Notes under the pieces: model-generated
Told to the model about the DNA's origin: nothing
Seen by the model: the letters and a program-made list of their open reading frames with translations, nothing else
Database searches by the model: none
Assembly: GCA_964653285.1 (NCBI GenBank)
Contig: CAZZEX010000142.1
Location: 1 to 9,609, forward strand
Origin: CAZZEX01 sp964653285
Lineage (GTDB): Bacteria > Chloroflexota > Anaerolineae > B4-G1
Reading direction: 5' to 3'
Length of the DNA stretch: 9,609 bases
Part shown: positions 1 to 6,364 of the stretch, in pieces
Layout: every line of letters begins with the position of its first letter
Position numbering within the stretch: the stretch's first letter is position 1
Made by a program: the position numbers and the translations under genes

Positions 1-1737
1 AAAGTTATCCAGCAGGCTGAGCACCGGCACGCGCACCGCCTGGCCCAGGCCGCAGAAAGCGCTGGTCGCCATCACCTGCACCAGGTTTCGCAGTGTCTCC
101 AGGTGCTCCGCTTTGCCCCGGCCGTGTGTCAGGTCGGTCAGGATGCGCAATGCCTGGGCGCAGCCCTCGCGGCAGGGGACGCACTTGCCGCAGGACTCGA
201 ACTGGAAAAAGGTGAGCAACGAGCGGCCCAGGTCCACGGCGCAGACGGAATCGTCGCAGATGAGCATAGCGCCGGAGCCCAGGCCCGCCCCTTCGCGGAT
301 TGAGCGGTAGTCGAGCGGCAGGTCGAACAGGTCGGGGCCGATGACCGTGCCCGCCGCGCCGCCGGTCTGCGCCAGTTTGACCGGCCGGCCGGCGCGCATG
401 CCGCCAGCGTACTTCTCAATGATCTGCCGGACGGTCAGCCCCAGCGGGGCCTCGAAGGCACCGGGCCGGTTGACGTGGCCAGAGACGGTGTAGATTTTGG
501 TGCCGGGGCTGCGTTCGGGGCCGTGCTCCTTGTACCAATCGGCTCCGTTCAGGACGATGAGCGGCACGTTGCTGAGGGTCTCCACGTTGTTCAGCGCCGT
601 CGGCTGGCCCTCGTAGCCATTGACAGTGGGGTACGGCGGGCGAATGCGGGGGACACCGCGCCGTCCCTCCATGCTCTCCAACTGCGCCGTCTCCTCGCCG
701 CAGATGTAGGCCCCCGCGCCCCGGTGGACGTGGATGTGGAAACTGAAGCCGTAGCCGCCGATGTCGTCGCCCAGGAAACCGTGCGCCGTCGCCTCCGCAA
801 TCGCCCGCTCCAGCCGCTCGGCTGCCTGGACGTACTCGCCACGGACGTAGATGTAGCCCTCGTGTGCGCCAATGGCGTAGCCAGCGATGGCCATGCCCTC
901 CAGCAGCAGGTGAGGGTCGCCCTCGATTACGATGCGGTCCTTATAAGTGCCCGGCTCGCTCTCGTCGGCGTTGCAGACGACGTACTTAGGCTCTCGTGGA
1001 TCGCTGACCACGAAGGACCACTTGCGGCCGGCGGGGAACCCGGCCCCGCCGCGTCCCTGGAGGCTGGAGGCGGAGACGACTTCGATGACCTGGGAGGGCG
1101 TCATCTCGTCCAGCGCTTTCTTGAGCCCGGCGTAAGCGCCCAGGGCGAGCGCGTCGTCGAGGCTGTCGGGGTCAATCCGGCCCACGCGGGCTAGAATGCG
1201 CCGCGTCTCGCCGGGCAGCGGCTGCGGGTGGACGTATGCGGCGGCCGGCGCCTCGCCCCGGCGGAAGGCGGCCAATATCTCCCCCAGCCGCTCCTCAGTC
1301 AGCGGGCCGTAGACGACGTCGTCAATCACCATTGCCGGTGCGCGGTCACACTGGCCGATGCAACTGGTCGTCTCCAGTGTGAAGAGACCGTCGGCGGTCG
1401 TCTGGCCCGGCTTGATGCCCAGTTCCCGGCGTAGTAAATCCAGCGCCGCTGGAGCGCCGGTCACGTGGCAGGATGGGCTTTGACAGACGTAGATGAGGTG
1501 TTGGCCGCGCTCCTTCAGCCGGAGCAGCGTGTAGAAACTGGCCACGCCGCCCACGTGCGATTCGGGCAGGCGCAGCGCCTCGCCAACCGTGACCAGCGCG
1601 GCGGGTGTGAGGTAGCCCCGGCTCTCGGTCACGTCCCGCAGCACCTCGACGAGAGCGCCGGGCTCCGTCCCCCGCCGTTCCAGCGCGGCCACGAGGTCGC
1701 CTCCCGTGTCCTTTGGATACTGTTTTCGCTTGCGCAT
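1..1737 (-). CDS. nuoF: NADH-binding flavoprotein, NuoE-NuoF fusion (HoxF-like), 3' end outside window
   Basis: One uninterrupted frame of 579 codons runs off the left edge. Residues about 14-150 form a NuoE-type thioredoxin-like [2Fe-2S] domain with ligands C85, C90, C126 and C130. Residues about 170-579 are NuoF: the glycine-rich FMN/NADH motif GRGGAGFPAG begins at 228, NADESEPG at 256, and CGEET has its cysteine at 346. The N3 [4Fe-4S] ligands are C516, C519, C522 (ESCGKCVPC) and C562. The protein should oxidise NADH through FMN and pass electrons along Fe-S clusters at the cytoplasmic tip of complex I or of a soluble diaphorase. The start at 1737 is fixed by AGGAGGAGG just upstream. Separate NuoE and NuoF is the usual arrangement, whereas a fusion is typical of HoxF of NAD-reducing hydrogenases. 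The next genes would decide, and they lie outside. The sequence is much more GC-rich than the region to its right. Confidence 0.93.
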   Translation of the reverse strand, partial: MRKRKQYPKDTGGDLVAALERRGTEPGALVEVLRDVTESRGYLTPAALVTVGEALRLPESHVGGVASFYTLLRLKERGQHLIYVCQSPSCHVTGAPAALDLLRRELGIKPGQTTADGLFTLETTSCIGQCDRAPAMVIDDVVYGPLTEERLGEILAAFRRGEAPAAAYVHPQPLPGETRRILARVGRIDPDSLDDALALGAYAGLKKALDEMTPSQVIEVVSASSLQGRGGAGFPAGRKWSFVVSDPREPKYVVCNADESEPGTYKDRIVIEGDPHLLLEGMAIAGYAIGAHEGYIYVRGEYVQAAERLERAIAEATAHGFLGDDIGGYGFSFHIHVHRGAGAYICGEETAQLESMEGRRGVPRIRPPYPTVNGYEGQPTALNNVETLSNVPLIVLNGADWYKEHGPERSPGTKIYTVSGHVNRPGAFEAPLGLTVRQIIEKYAGGMRAGRPVKLAQTGGAAGTVIGPDLFDLPLDYRSIREGAGLGSGAMLICDDSVCAVDLGRSLLTFFQFESCGKCVPCREGCAQALRILTDLTHGRGKAEHLETLRNLVQVMATSAFCGLGQAVRVPVLSLLDNF

Positions 1738-1822
1738 ACCTCCTCCTGTAAAGTTGAAGATGTTGAATGTTATCGGTCCTGATAGAGCCAGCCGGTGTCG
1801 CTGGAGGACCGTCCGATTGGAA

Positions 1823-1851
1823 ATAGTATACCATTTTTCCTGTGAAGTCAA
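1823..1851 (-). promoter_or_regulatory. Promoter of the NuoE-NuoF fusion gene
   Basis: On the minus strand TTGACT (1846-1851) is separated by 17 bp from TACTAT (1823-1828). An overlapping TATACT lies at 1825-1830. It sits about 85 bp upstream of the start codon and suits a sigma-70-type promoter with a leader of about 80 nt. Confidence 0.55.
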
Positions 1852-1878
1852 CTTTTCGCTGAGTGGGATTGCCCGTCC

Positions 1879-1906
1879 TTGACGCCCATTCCCAATGGCG
1901 TATAAT
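1879..1906 (+). promoter_or_regulatory. Possible plus-strand promoter with a palindromic spacer
   Basis: TTGACG (1879-1884) and TATAAT (1901-1906) are 16 bp apart. The spacer region carries the near-palindrome CGCCCATTCCCAATGGCG, which resembles an operator. No plus-strand gene follows: transcription would run antisense into the gene at 1932-2651. The palindrome could instead be a weak terminator for that gene on the minus strand, although no T tract follows it. Confidence 0.25.
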
Positions 1907-1931
1907 TTCAGCGCGCTGTCAGCCGCTGCTC

Positions 1932-2651
1932 CTACTCACCACTGTGCTCAGCCTGCCGTTGGGCTAACTTCTTCGTTGCATATTGCGCTCGAGCACTACC
2001 ATCAACCGCCCGGTCTTGTTCATTGCACCAATGCAATAGCCCCTCGACATCTATCTCGACTTTCTCGGGATACATACCCGCCTTCTGCATCTCTCGCAAC
2101 GATTTCTCCACGTTCCTCTCCCACTCTTCGTACGTCGCTCCCAGTTCATCACCATCCTCTGAAATCTCCCGCAGACGTTCCCACTGCTCCCGCTTGTACC
2201 AGGCAACCCCCATTACCACAGTTTCTTCTAACCGCTTCTCACGCCCCTCTGCAGTAAGTTCACCTGTCCATCTGTCTCGGTCTGCCCAATATGGACACTG
2301 AGGACAATTCTCACCCTCTGGATAATCAATACCCTCCTCGTGAGGACAGCCGATTATGCCATCAGTAATTATCACCGACCGAGCGTCGTGACTGTTGATG
2401 AACTCGACGATTTGTCGGTTAATCGAAGGGTCCACGCGGATGTCGATGTCTTCTGTGAACCATCTTTCCAAGAAAGCAACATCCCCATCCTCTTGGAGGA
2501 TGATGCCAACCGCAACTTTTGAAGCAAACTTGTCATCCGGGCCATAGTATGCAATTGTGGCAATAGGGTAGCCACGAAATCCCCTCTGCGCTCTCCCTTG
2601 CAGAGTGGTTCTGGTACGTCTCACACGATGTCTGCGACGTTTGGTACTCAT
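1932..2651 (-). CDS. Hypothetical protein with zinc-ribbon-like motif
   Basis: A 239-residue protein that I cannot assign to a named family. The N-terminus (1-24) is strongly basic, with many Arg and Lys, and could contact nucleic acid. A mixed alpha/beta body follows (25-100). Then comes C102-x-H104, an acidic loop, and C116-x2-C119, a possible zinc-binding cluster, followed by a charged helical C-terminal half. The start at 2651 is supported by GAGGAG about 7 nt upstream. The gene begins only 33 bp after the attC-like repeat at 2684-2812, so it is probably the last cassette before the core chromosome. No clear attC follows it. No cassette promoter is obvious and it may depend on read-through. 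Base composition is clearly lower in GC than the neighbouring NuoE-NuoF gene. Confidence 0.75.
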   Translation of the reverse strand: MSTKRRRHRVRRTRTTLQGRAQRGFRGYPIATIAYYGPDDKFASKVAVGIILQEDGDVAFLERWFTEDIDIRVDPSINRQIVEFINSHDARSVIITDGIIGCPHEEGIDYPEGENCPQCPYWADRDRWTGELTAEGREKRLEETVVMGVAWYKREQWERLREISEDGDELGATYEEWERNVEKSLREMQKAGMYPEKVEIDVEGLLHWCNEQDRAVDGSARAQYATKKLAQRQAEHSGE

Positions 2652-2683
2652 TTAGTTTCTCCTCGAGTTATGTTCGTCACGGC

Positions 2684-2812
2684 GGCTAACGTTGAGCGGA
2701 GTGCCGGGCGGCTTTGCAATGGCAACCTCGCTGGAAGACAATCTCCAACAATGAAACCAACCTCACATTGGGCGCGCGATAGCCCGGTCGGCTGCAGCGC
2801 ATTGGTGCGACC
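2684..2812 (-). repeat. attC-like cassette repeat F
   Basis: On the minus strand this ends with GTTAGCC (2690-2684) followed by GCC, and begins near GGTCGCACCA (about 2812). The central part shares TTGCAA-type loop bases and the conserved block GATAGCCCGGTCGG with the other copies. The stem is the weakest of the set. The gene at 1932-2651 starts right after it. No coding gene precedes it on the minus strand, so the cassette that owned this site appears lost. Confidence 0.6.
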
Positions 2813-2998
2813 CGTTCTCCTGAAACCGTCCTTCGGGACGGGGGATGGGCGGCGAAGGTCGCGAGTGCGCTCGGTGAGCAACGGACACCAAGCCACTCTG
2901 ATCTTTGACAACTGTGTATCCGCGTCGGTGCGATGTTCTCATTAAGCTTACACCGAAACCTCAAAAACATCAACTCCGACCGCCCCTAATGCCGGGGC
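2813..2998. other. Gene-less stretch with one stable hairpin
   Basis: No credible reading frame. The only structure I see is CCGTCC-TTCG-GGACGG at 2826-2841, a perfect 6-bp stem with a UUCG loop when read on the plus strand. It is not followed by a T tract, so a terminator role is doubtful. The remainder may be debris from the cassette that preceded repeat F. Confidence 0.35.
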
Positions 2999-3281
2999 GT
3001 GAGCATCACCCTATGGCGTGCGACTGGTCATCAATCGTCAGAAGCGAGGGTGAAAAGGCGGTAAACCGCGAGCCAGACGCCGTGACCCCGCCGAGCAAGC
3101 GGCTATGGTCAACGCAAGTGAAGGTGCGATGAGGCGTCGTCAGGGAGAACCTGCCTACCCTTCGACATCGCTCAGGGTAAACACTGGCTAACAGGCAGGC
3201 CCAAAAGGGGAACGGTTCTTTGGCCTGGTTTGCCAATCGAAGCCAGGCGGCACTCGAAACGGAACTCGGCGTAAAGCACCG
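2999..3281 (+). mobile_element. Group II intron 5' fragment (domain I), copy 1
   Basis: The stretch from GTGAGC (2999), or alternatively GTGCGAC (3018), to about 3281 is closely similar to 4758-4920. The similarity includes the shared blocks ACTGGTCATCAA, GAGCCAGACG and GGTCAACGCAAGTGAAGGTG, the last being typical of group II domain I. Unlike copy 2 it keeps about 120 bp between CGTCGTC and GGCGTAAAGCACCG. No domain V or intron protein follows: from 3281 on the sequence is transposase remnant. This is a truncated relic. Confidence 0.65.
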
Positions 3282-3282
3282 C

Positions 3283-3643
3283 TCGGTGAGTTGAGCGATG
3301 ATGTGTGCAATCTGAAGCAAGTAGTAGAATACGTATCTTCTCAAAAAGCTGGGGCGGAAGTAGGTCGGATTTGCTATCCGACCCTATGGCGGTTAGCAAA
3401 ACCGCCCTACGCTGCCCCTGCCCCAAGATATTGAGAAGATACAGGCAAAGGGTAGATCGTAAAGCTGGGGTGACGTGGATCGTGGACTGGGCGGAAGAGT
3501 TGTATGAAACCACCAAGGAAGTGACGGACAGTGCCTATGAAGGATTTGATGAGCGCCAGTTGTTCTTGCTCGTGTTGATCCAGCGCCGGAGCTGGGGCAG
3601 AGGGAGTGTGTGCGGGTAAAGCAGTGCTTTTTGCCATAGCCAT
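3283..3643 (-). pseudogene. Transposase remnant, centre deleted
   Basis: On the minus strand the segment 3643-3443 encodes an N-terminal part with LALIKSFIGTVRHFLGGF and then DPRHPSFTIYPLPV. This resembles the N-terminus of DDE transposases whose next residues would be a hydrophobic stretch. It stops at the REPIN-like element (3333-3442). Beyond that, 3333-3283 reads FYYLLQIAHIIAQLTER, like the C-terminal end of the same kind of transposase. The catalytic core, roughly 1 kb in an intact gene, is missing. The start is at 3643, or 3637 with AGGTGA ahead of it. The family call rests on motif memory and the exact insertion-sequence group is not assigned. Confidence 0.5.
3333..3442. repeat. REPIN-like double hairpin in a 12-bp inverted repeat
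   Basis: Outer arms GTATCTTCTCAA (3333-3344) and TTGAGAAGATAC (3431-3442) are perfect inverted repeats. Inside are two related hairpins in opposite orientation: GGTCGGAT-TTGCT-ATCCGACC (3363-3383) and GGCGGTT-AGCAA-AACCGCC (3388-3406). Read outside-in on each strand, both begin with GTAGG (3360 on plus, 3410 on minus). A GTAG foot before a hairpin, in an inverted pair, is the signature of REP/REPIN elements mobilised by RAYT (TnpA_REP) transposases. No RAYT gene is visible here. Confidence 0.75.
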
Positions 3644-4100
3644 CACCTGCAATAGAGTTAGGCTCTACTATACCCCAACTGGCAGATTTGTGCGAAAAAG
3701 CCACGGCGCAGATTTTAAGGTTCATGGCAACTCGAGGTTGGACTGCGTGGTTGAGCCTAGTATTCTCATCAAACAAGGCATCTAGGGCCATCCAGGCCAA
3801 GAAACAGCCCGGTACGGAGCGGGTCTTGTGCGAAAAACTGGGTGTTCTTCATTGCTGCGTCAAGCAGCGTGTCAAAACAGACGCCCAACACCCGAGTCAG
3901 TCGCCTTGAACCACGAAAGGCGCGAAAGGGCACGAAAAGCTCTCGTGACTTTCGCCTTGTTTCGCGGCCTTCGCGATCCAAAACAGACGCCAAAGCGCCC
4001 CGGCGGAAAGACACATAGTCCACCCACCGGGGCGCTCGCACGTCTCACAGAGGCACTGTGTCGATCGAGTCGGGGGTCTCCTGTTCGTCGTGGAGGAAAC
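3644..4100. other. Gene-less stretch of palindromes and short repeats
   Basis: No credible intact gene. It holds a 12-bp direct repeat TTGTGCGAAAAA at 3688-3699 and 3826-3837, a nested hairpin at 3840-3893 (GGGTGTT/AACACCC around GCTGC-GTCAA-GCAGC), a short-period palindromic tract at about 3910-3970 built on CACGAAAGGCGCGAAAGGG, and the inverted repeat at 3995-4035. The sequence AAAACAGACGCC occurs twice (about 3874 and 3980). Coding debris of a transposase may lie on the minus strand at 3690-3830, but I cannot support it. Confidence 0.4.
3995..4035 (-). terminator. Inverted repeat downstream of the RelE-like gene
   Basis: Perfect 9-bp arms GCGCCCCGG (3995-4003) and CCGGGGCGC (4027-4035) are separated by 23 bp. 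On the minus strand the stem is followed by TTTGG. It lies about 65 bp beyond the toxin stop, so it may end the RelB/RelE transcript, but the long loop and short T run make this weak. Confidence 0.3.
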
Positions 4101-4364
4101 TCAACGTAACTTGTAGATCTCACGCCGGTGGCCCACTGCATAGACGGTGATCTGCCTGTGCTCCCGGTCTATCCCGTATATCACCCGGTAATCGCCCACC
4201 CTCAGCCGATACATTCCTTCCCATTGTGCAGTCAACGACTCGTGTCGCATCTCTTCGATGTGTTCAAGCAGCCACTGAATCTTGTCCAAGATGCGCTGCC
4301 TGATGCCCCTGTCCATCCCCTTCAGGTCTTTTGCGACGTCAGGATGGAACGCCGGTTCATACAT
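4101..4364 (-). CDS. RelE/ParE-family toxin
   Basis: An 87-residue toxin of the RelE/ParE fold, members of which are ribosome-dependent mRNA endonucleases (RelE) or gyrase inhibitors (ParE). The C-terminal half carries the family pattern: MYRLRVGDYRVIY at 51-63 and VYAVGHRREIY at 74-84, with the basic and tyrosine residues typical of RelE-like toxins. I chose ATG at 4364. Its ATGTATGA overlaps the antitoxin stop, a coupled arrangement. A longer form from TTG at 4379 would add five residues. Length is normal for the family. The preceding gene is its presumed antitoxin, so the pair should act as a type II module. Confidence 0.88.
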   Translation of the reverse strand: MYEPAFHPDVAKDLKGMDRGIRQRILDKIQWLLEHIEEMRHESLTAQWEGMYRLRVGDYRVIYGIDREHRQITVYAVGHRREIYKLR

Positions 4365-4647
4365 CACTTGCACTCTCAAGTTGGCCAGTCAACTCTTCCA
4401 TAGAAAGTAACCGTCCGCCCGAAGTGACGTAGGACACTGCCTGACGCAACCTTTCCTCGAAATCGGGGCTTAGCCCCAACCCGGCATCAGGGTCTCCGAG
4501 CACTTCTTGCAGTGTCTCCTTGAGCGCGCTTTGTATAAGCGTTCTCAATTGTAGAGCTGTCATCTCGGCCACGGGTATATCCCCCATTGCTTCCTCAGCA
4601 GTGGCCGCGTAGGAAGCACGGGGTTCTCGTACCTGTTTTTCACTCAT
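4357..4647 (-). CDS. RelB-like antitoxin of the RelE/ParE pair
   Basis: A 96-residue protein. The N-terminal third is helical and polar. Residues 55-95, including PDFEERLRQAVSYVTSGG and a short acidic tail, resemble the C-terminal toxin-binding part of antitoxins commonly found before RelE/ParE-type toxins. The frame stays open further upstream to 4947, but the start at 4647 is preferred: it has GGAGG about 10 nt upstream and lies downstream of a strong promoter. The gene overlaps the toxin start by 8 bp. It should bind and neutralise the toxin and repress the operon, which is the usual behaviour of this class. Family placement is less certain than that of the toxin. Confidence 0.78.
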   Translation of the reverse strand: MSEKQVREPRASYAATAEEAMGDIPVAEMTALQLRTLIQSALKETLQEVLGDPDAGLGLSPDFEERLRQAVSYVTSGGRLLSMEELTGQLESASDV

Positions 4648-4697
4648 GATCGCCGTTCCTCCAACGAACGCTTTGCCCACACCACCAGTCGCCACAC

Positions 4698-4725
4698 AGT
4701 ATAGTGGAAAACGCAGGGGTGTCAA
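4698..4725 (-). promoter_or_regulatory. Promoter of the RelB/RelE-like operon
   Basis: Minus strand TTGACA (4720-4725), 16-bp spacer, TATACT (4698-4703). This is the best sigma-70 match in the window. It lies 50 bp upstream of the antitoxin start and about 32 bp from the 5' edge of the neighbouring group II intron copy. Confidence 0.65.
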
Positions 4726-5121
4726 GCGCTGGATTTCGCAACCCCAGGTGCCGGGGTGTGAGCACCATCCTACGGCAGGCGACTGGTCATCAAATGTCGG
4801 AAGCGAGGACGGAAAGGCGGTAAGCGGCGAGCCAGACGCGGCGACCCCGTTGAGCAGGCGGCTACGGTCAACGCAAGTGAAGGTGTGATGAGGCGTCGTC
4901 AAATCCGGCGTAAAGCACCGACCTAAGGTCGCGCAAAATGGATACACGGAATGGGGAAACCCGTCACGTGCTCTCTCAGGTAATGCTGGAGCAGGCGACC
5001 AGGCCGTATGCCCCGACGGGGAGCATGCCCCAAGAAGCCAAGGTCTGGCTGTAATGGCAAGAATATGCTGACGTGGGGCCGGGGTACGGGAAGGTAGAGG
5101 TACTCAAGGAGGCTGGGTCTT

Positions 5122-5366
5122 ATGGCAGGCGTGAACTCACGGACTGAAGACTGGAAAACACTCCCCTGGAAGGACATCCAGCGGAACGTCTTCCGCCTCC
5201 AGAAGCGCATCTACCAAGCCGCACGCCGGAACGATGTCGCTTCACGACAGAGGACGTGATAGAGGTGCACCATCACGACGAGAACCACAACAACAACGCC
5301 TTCAACAACCTGCGCCTGGTGCACGGCCACTGTCACGACATCGTTCACGGCTCAAGGTGTCTATGA
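5122..5366 (+). pseudogene. Group II intron-encoded protein, reverse transcriptase and maturase deleted
   Basis: Two ends of an intron-encoded protein are joined out of frame. The N-terminal piece starts at ATG 5122 behind AAGGAGG and reads DWKTLPWKDIQRNVFRLQKR and then IYQAARRNDV, the conserved opening of reverse transcriptase/maturase proteins of CL-type introns. It hits TGA at 5257-5259 after 45 codons. The C-terminal piece, in another frame and ending at TGA 5364-5366, reads EVHHHDENHNNNAFNNLRLV and then HGHCHDIVHG, an HNH endonuclease end. The catalytic reverse transcriptase and maturase domains are gone, and the junction lies near 5235. The copy cannot move by itself. Confidence 0.85.
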
Positions 5367-5385
5367 CAGAGGCCCGTATCCTGAA

Positions 5386-5419
5386 GAGCCACGTGAGGGG
5401 AAACTCTCACGCGTGGTTC
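5386..5419 (+). ncRNA. Group II intron domain V, copy 2
   Basis: A 34-nt hairpin with GAGCCACG pairing to CGTGGTTC, a two-base CG bulge, then TGAGGG pairing to CTCTCA around a GAAA tetraloop. The AGC catalytic triad sits at positions 2-4. Copy 3 keeps the same fold with compensatory changes. Confidence 0.9.
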
Positions 5420-5458
5420 GGGAGTGGCGGCGGGGTGGGCGACCGCCCCGCCGACCAT

Positions 5459-5480
5459 AATTTATGCGGCGTTGCCCGCC
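5459..5480 (-). repeat. attC-like half site G, cut by group II intron
   Basis: Minus strand: directly after the vapC stop come GGCGGGCAAC, then GCCGCATAAATT, matching the 5' arm of the other repeats (GGCTAAC, then GCAT). The next base is the 3' end of the intron on the opposite strand. The other half is not found at the intron 5' end. Confidence 0.55.
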
Positions 5481-5858
5481 TCATTTCTTCTCAACGTACT
5501 CCACTCCTTCAATGCCCTCAAAGTCGGCATCTTGTGTCCACAACCTCGCTTCGTGCACTTGAGCCGTGGTCAGCATCACACTGTCTGCCATCGGCAACTT
5601 CAACTCCGCCGAAATCTTGGCCGCTCTCAATGCTAGCGTCGCGTCTAAATCTACCACCCTCCCTTGTTGCATCGTTGCAACTGCCTGAAACCCCTCGCTC
5701 TCTCCACGTTCTTGAAGCACCTTTTTGAATACCTCGTAGATGCTGATGGATGGCACTACCAATTCTGACACGCTCTCAATCGCCGGCGCAAAAAAGTCTG
5801 CGTTCGACCCATCGGCAAAGTATTCCAACCAGCCTGAAGAATCTACGACATTATTCAT
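5481..5858 (-). CDS. vapC: VapC toxin, PIN-domain ribonuclease
   Basis: A 125-residue single PIN domain. VapC toxins are Mg-dependent endoribonucleases that cut tRNA or rRNA. The acidic active-site residues are visible: D6 in the opening VVDSSGWLEYF, E42 in the ISIYEVFKK segment, D92 in LPMADSVMLTTA, and D110 or D112 in TQDADFEGI. Length is typical. The ATG start overlaps the vapB stop by 4 bp (ATGA), giving translational coupling. The stop codon is followed at once by an attC-like half site, as in a compact gene cassette. Nothing suggests loss of function. Confidence 0.93.
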   Translation of the reverse strand: MNNVVDSSGWLEYFADGSNADFFAPAIESVSELVVPSISIYEVFKKVLQERGESEGFQAVATMQQGRVVDLDATLALRAAKISAELKLPMADSVMLTTAQVHEARLWTQDADFEGIEGVEYVEKK

Positions 5859-6061
5859 ACGCGATCTGGCTCCCTCTCCACCGTTGTGTCAATGCCTCTG
5901 AGAAACCCCCGCATTTCCTGGACTGGACGCAAAAGGATCAATTCAACACAGTCTCCATATCGAATCATCTGAACCTTCTGGCCCGGCCGAATGTCAAGCG
6001 ACCGACGAATGGCGCTTGGAATCACAACTTGATACTTGGGTGAAACTGTGACCGTTTCCAT
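5855..6061 (-). CDS. vapB: VapB antitoxin, AbrB/SpoVT fold
   Basis: A 68-residue protein with the swapped-hairpin AbrB/MazE/SpoVT DNA-binding domain at residues 1-45 (TVSPKYQVVIPSAIRRSLDI followed by RPGQKV). The C-terminal tail, about residues 46-68, should wrap the toxin. I place the start at ATG 6061 because GGGAGGT lies 4-5 nt upstream. An in-frame ATG at 6073 has no ribosome-binding site and would add four residues. It forms an operon with vapC and should autoregulate it, as known for VapB proteins. Confidence 0.92.
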   Translation of the reverse strand: METVTVSPKYQVVIPSAIRRSLDIRPGQKVQMIRYGDCVELILLRPVQEMRGFLRGIDTTVEREPDRV

Positions 6062-6103
6062 TTGACCTCCCATATCGATTAGAGCTTTGTAATACGCAAC
6101 TCA

Positions 6104-6112
6104 ATTCTACCA
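6104..6112 (-). promoter_or_regulatory. Extended -10 element before vapB
   Basis: Minus strand TGGTAGAAT, an extended -10 form, about 43 bp upstream of the vapB start and just inside the cassette after repeat D. No good -35 hexamer is visible at 16-18 bp. Confidence 0.35.
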
Positions 6113-6147
6113 TGTTTTCGTGCAACGAGCGACTGGTGGAAAACGCC

Positions 6148-6281
6148 GCATAACGGCTTGCGCATAAGCCGCCGCGCCGGATTTGCAAGAGTACCTCCGC
6201 CTCAAAGCCTACACTGACTGCAAACGCGCCGCTGTTTTCGAGCGCCGATAGGCGCGGTCGGTTTCACGCGCGGGTTAGCAC
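6148..6281 (-). repeat. attC-like cassette repeat D
   Basis: Minus strand: GTGCTAAC at the 5' end (about 6281) and GTTATGC at the 3' end (6154-6148). The arms pair as AAACCGACCGCGCC with CATAAGCCGCCGCGCC reversed, leaving one unpaired A in the 5' arm. The loop holds the shared block ending GCGCCGATAGGCGCGGTCGG. It separates the TumE-like gene from vapB. Confidence 0.7.
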
Positions 6282-6364
6282 GCCCTTTTTTCTCACCAGA
6301 GCAACCTTTGTGTGCGCCCCAAATAGGCTTGTGAAACCTCTACTGAGCCCCCGTCAGACCACGG

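Larger units (their letters stand above)
4758..5458 (+). mobile_element. Group II intron, internally deleted, copy 2
   Basis: The 5' end near GTGAGC (4758) matches copy 1. Domain I is shortened: about 120 bp present in copy 1 is absent between CGTCGTC and GGCGTAAAGCACCG. From 4950 to 5125 the sequence is clearly similar to copy 3 on the opposite strand, for example the blocks GCTCTCTCAG, ATGCCCCAAGAAG and GCTGGGTCTTA. An intron-protein remnant follows (5122-5366), then domain V (5386-5419) and a GC-rich domain VI stem ending at ACCAT (5458). The protein remnants resemble chloroplast-like (CL) introns, in which a full copy would be about 2.5 kb. The 3' exon is half of an attC-like site. Confidence 0.8.

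Noticed and set aside
475..1194. Long plus-strand open frame of 239 codons
   Set aside because: It is a shadow of the GC-rich NuoE-NuoF gene on the minus strand, which has complete cofactor motifs. The plus frame has no recognisable domain.
1962..1968. GGCTAAC core at the end of the hypothetical gene
   Set aside because: It lies inside the coding sequence with no paired arm within 150 bp, so it is not a supportable attC site.
1895..2257. Plus-strand open frame downstream of a promoter-like sequence
   Set aside because: Low-complexity Pro/Ser/His translation opposite a better minus-strand gene, and no ribosome-binding site.
3305..3619. Plus-strand open frame spanning the REPIN-like element
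   Set aside because: It is formed largely by hairpin sequence and the opposite strand of the transposase remnant.
4648..4947. N-terminal extension of the RelB-like antitoxin to 196 residues
   Set aside because: The extra part is the opposite strand of the group II intron and the operon's promoter. The start at 4647 has a ribosome-binding site and gives a normal antitoxin length.
5234..5728. Plus-strand open frame of 164 codons
   Set aside because: It runs through the HNH tail in the wrong frame, domain V, the attC-like half site and the opposite strand of vapC. It is not a gene.
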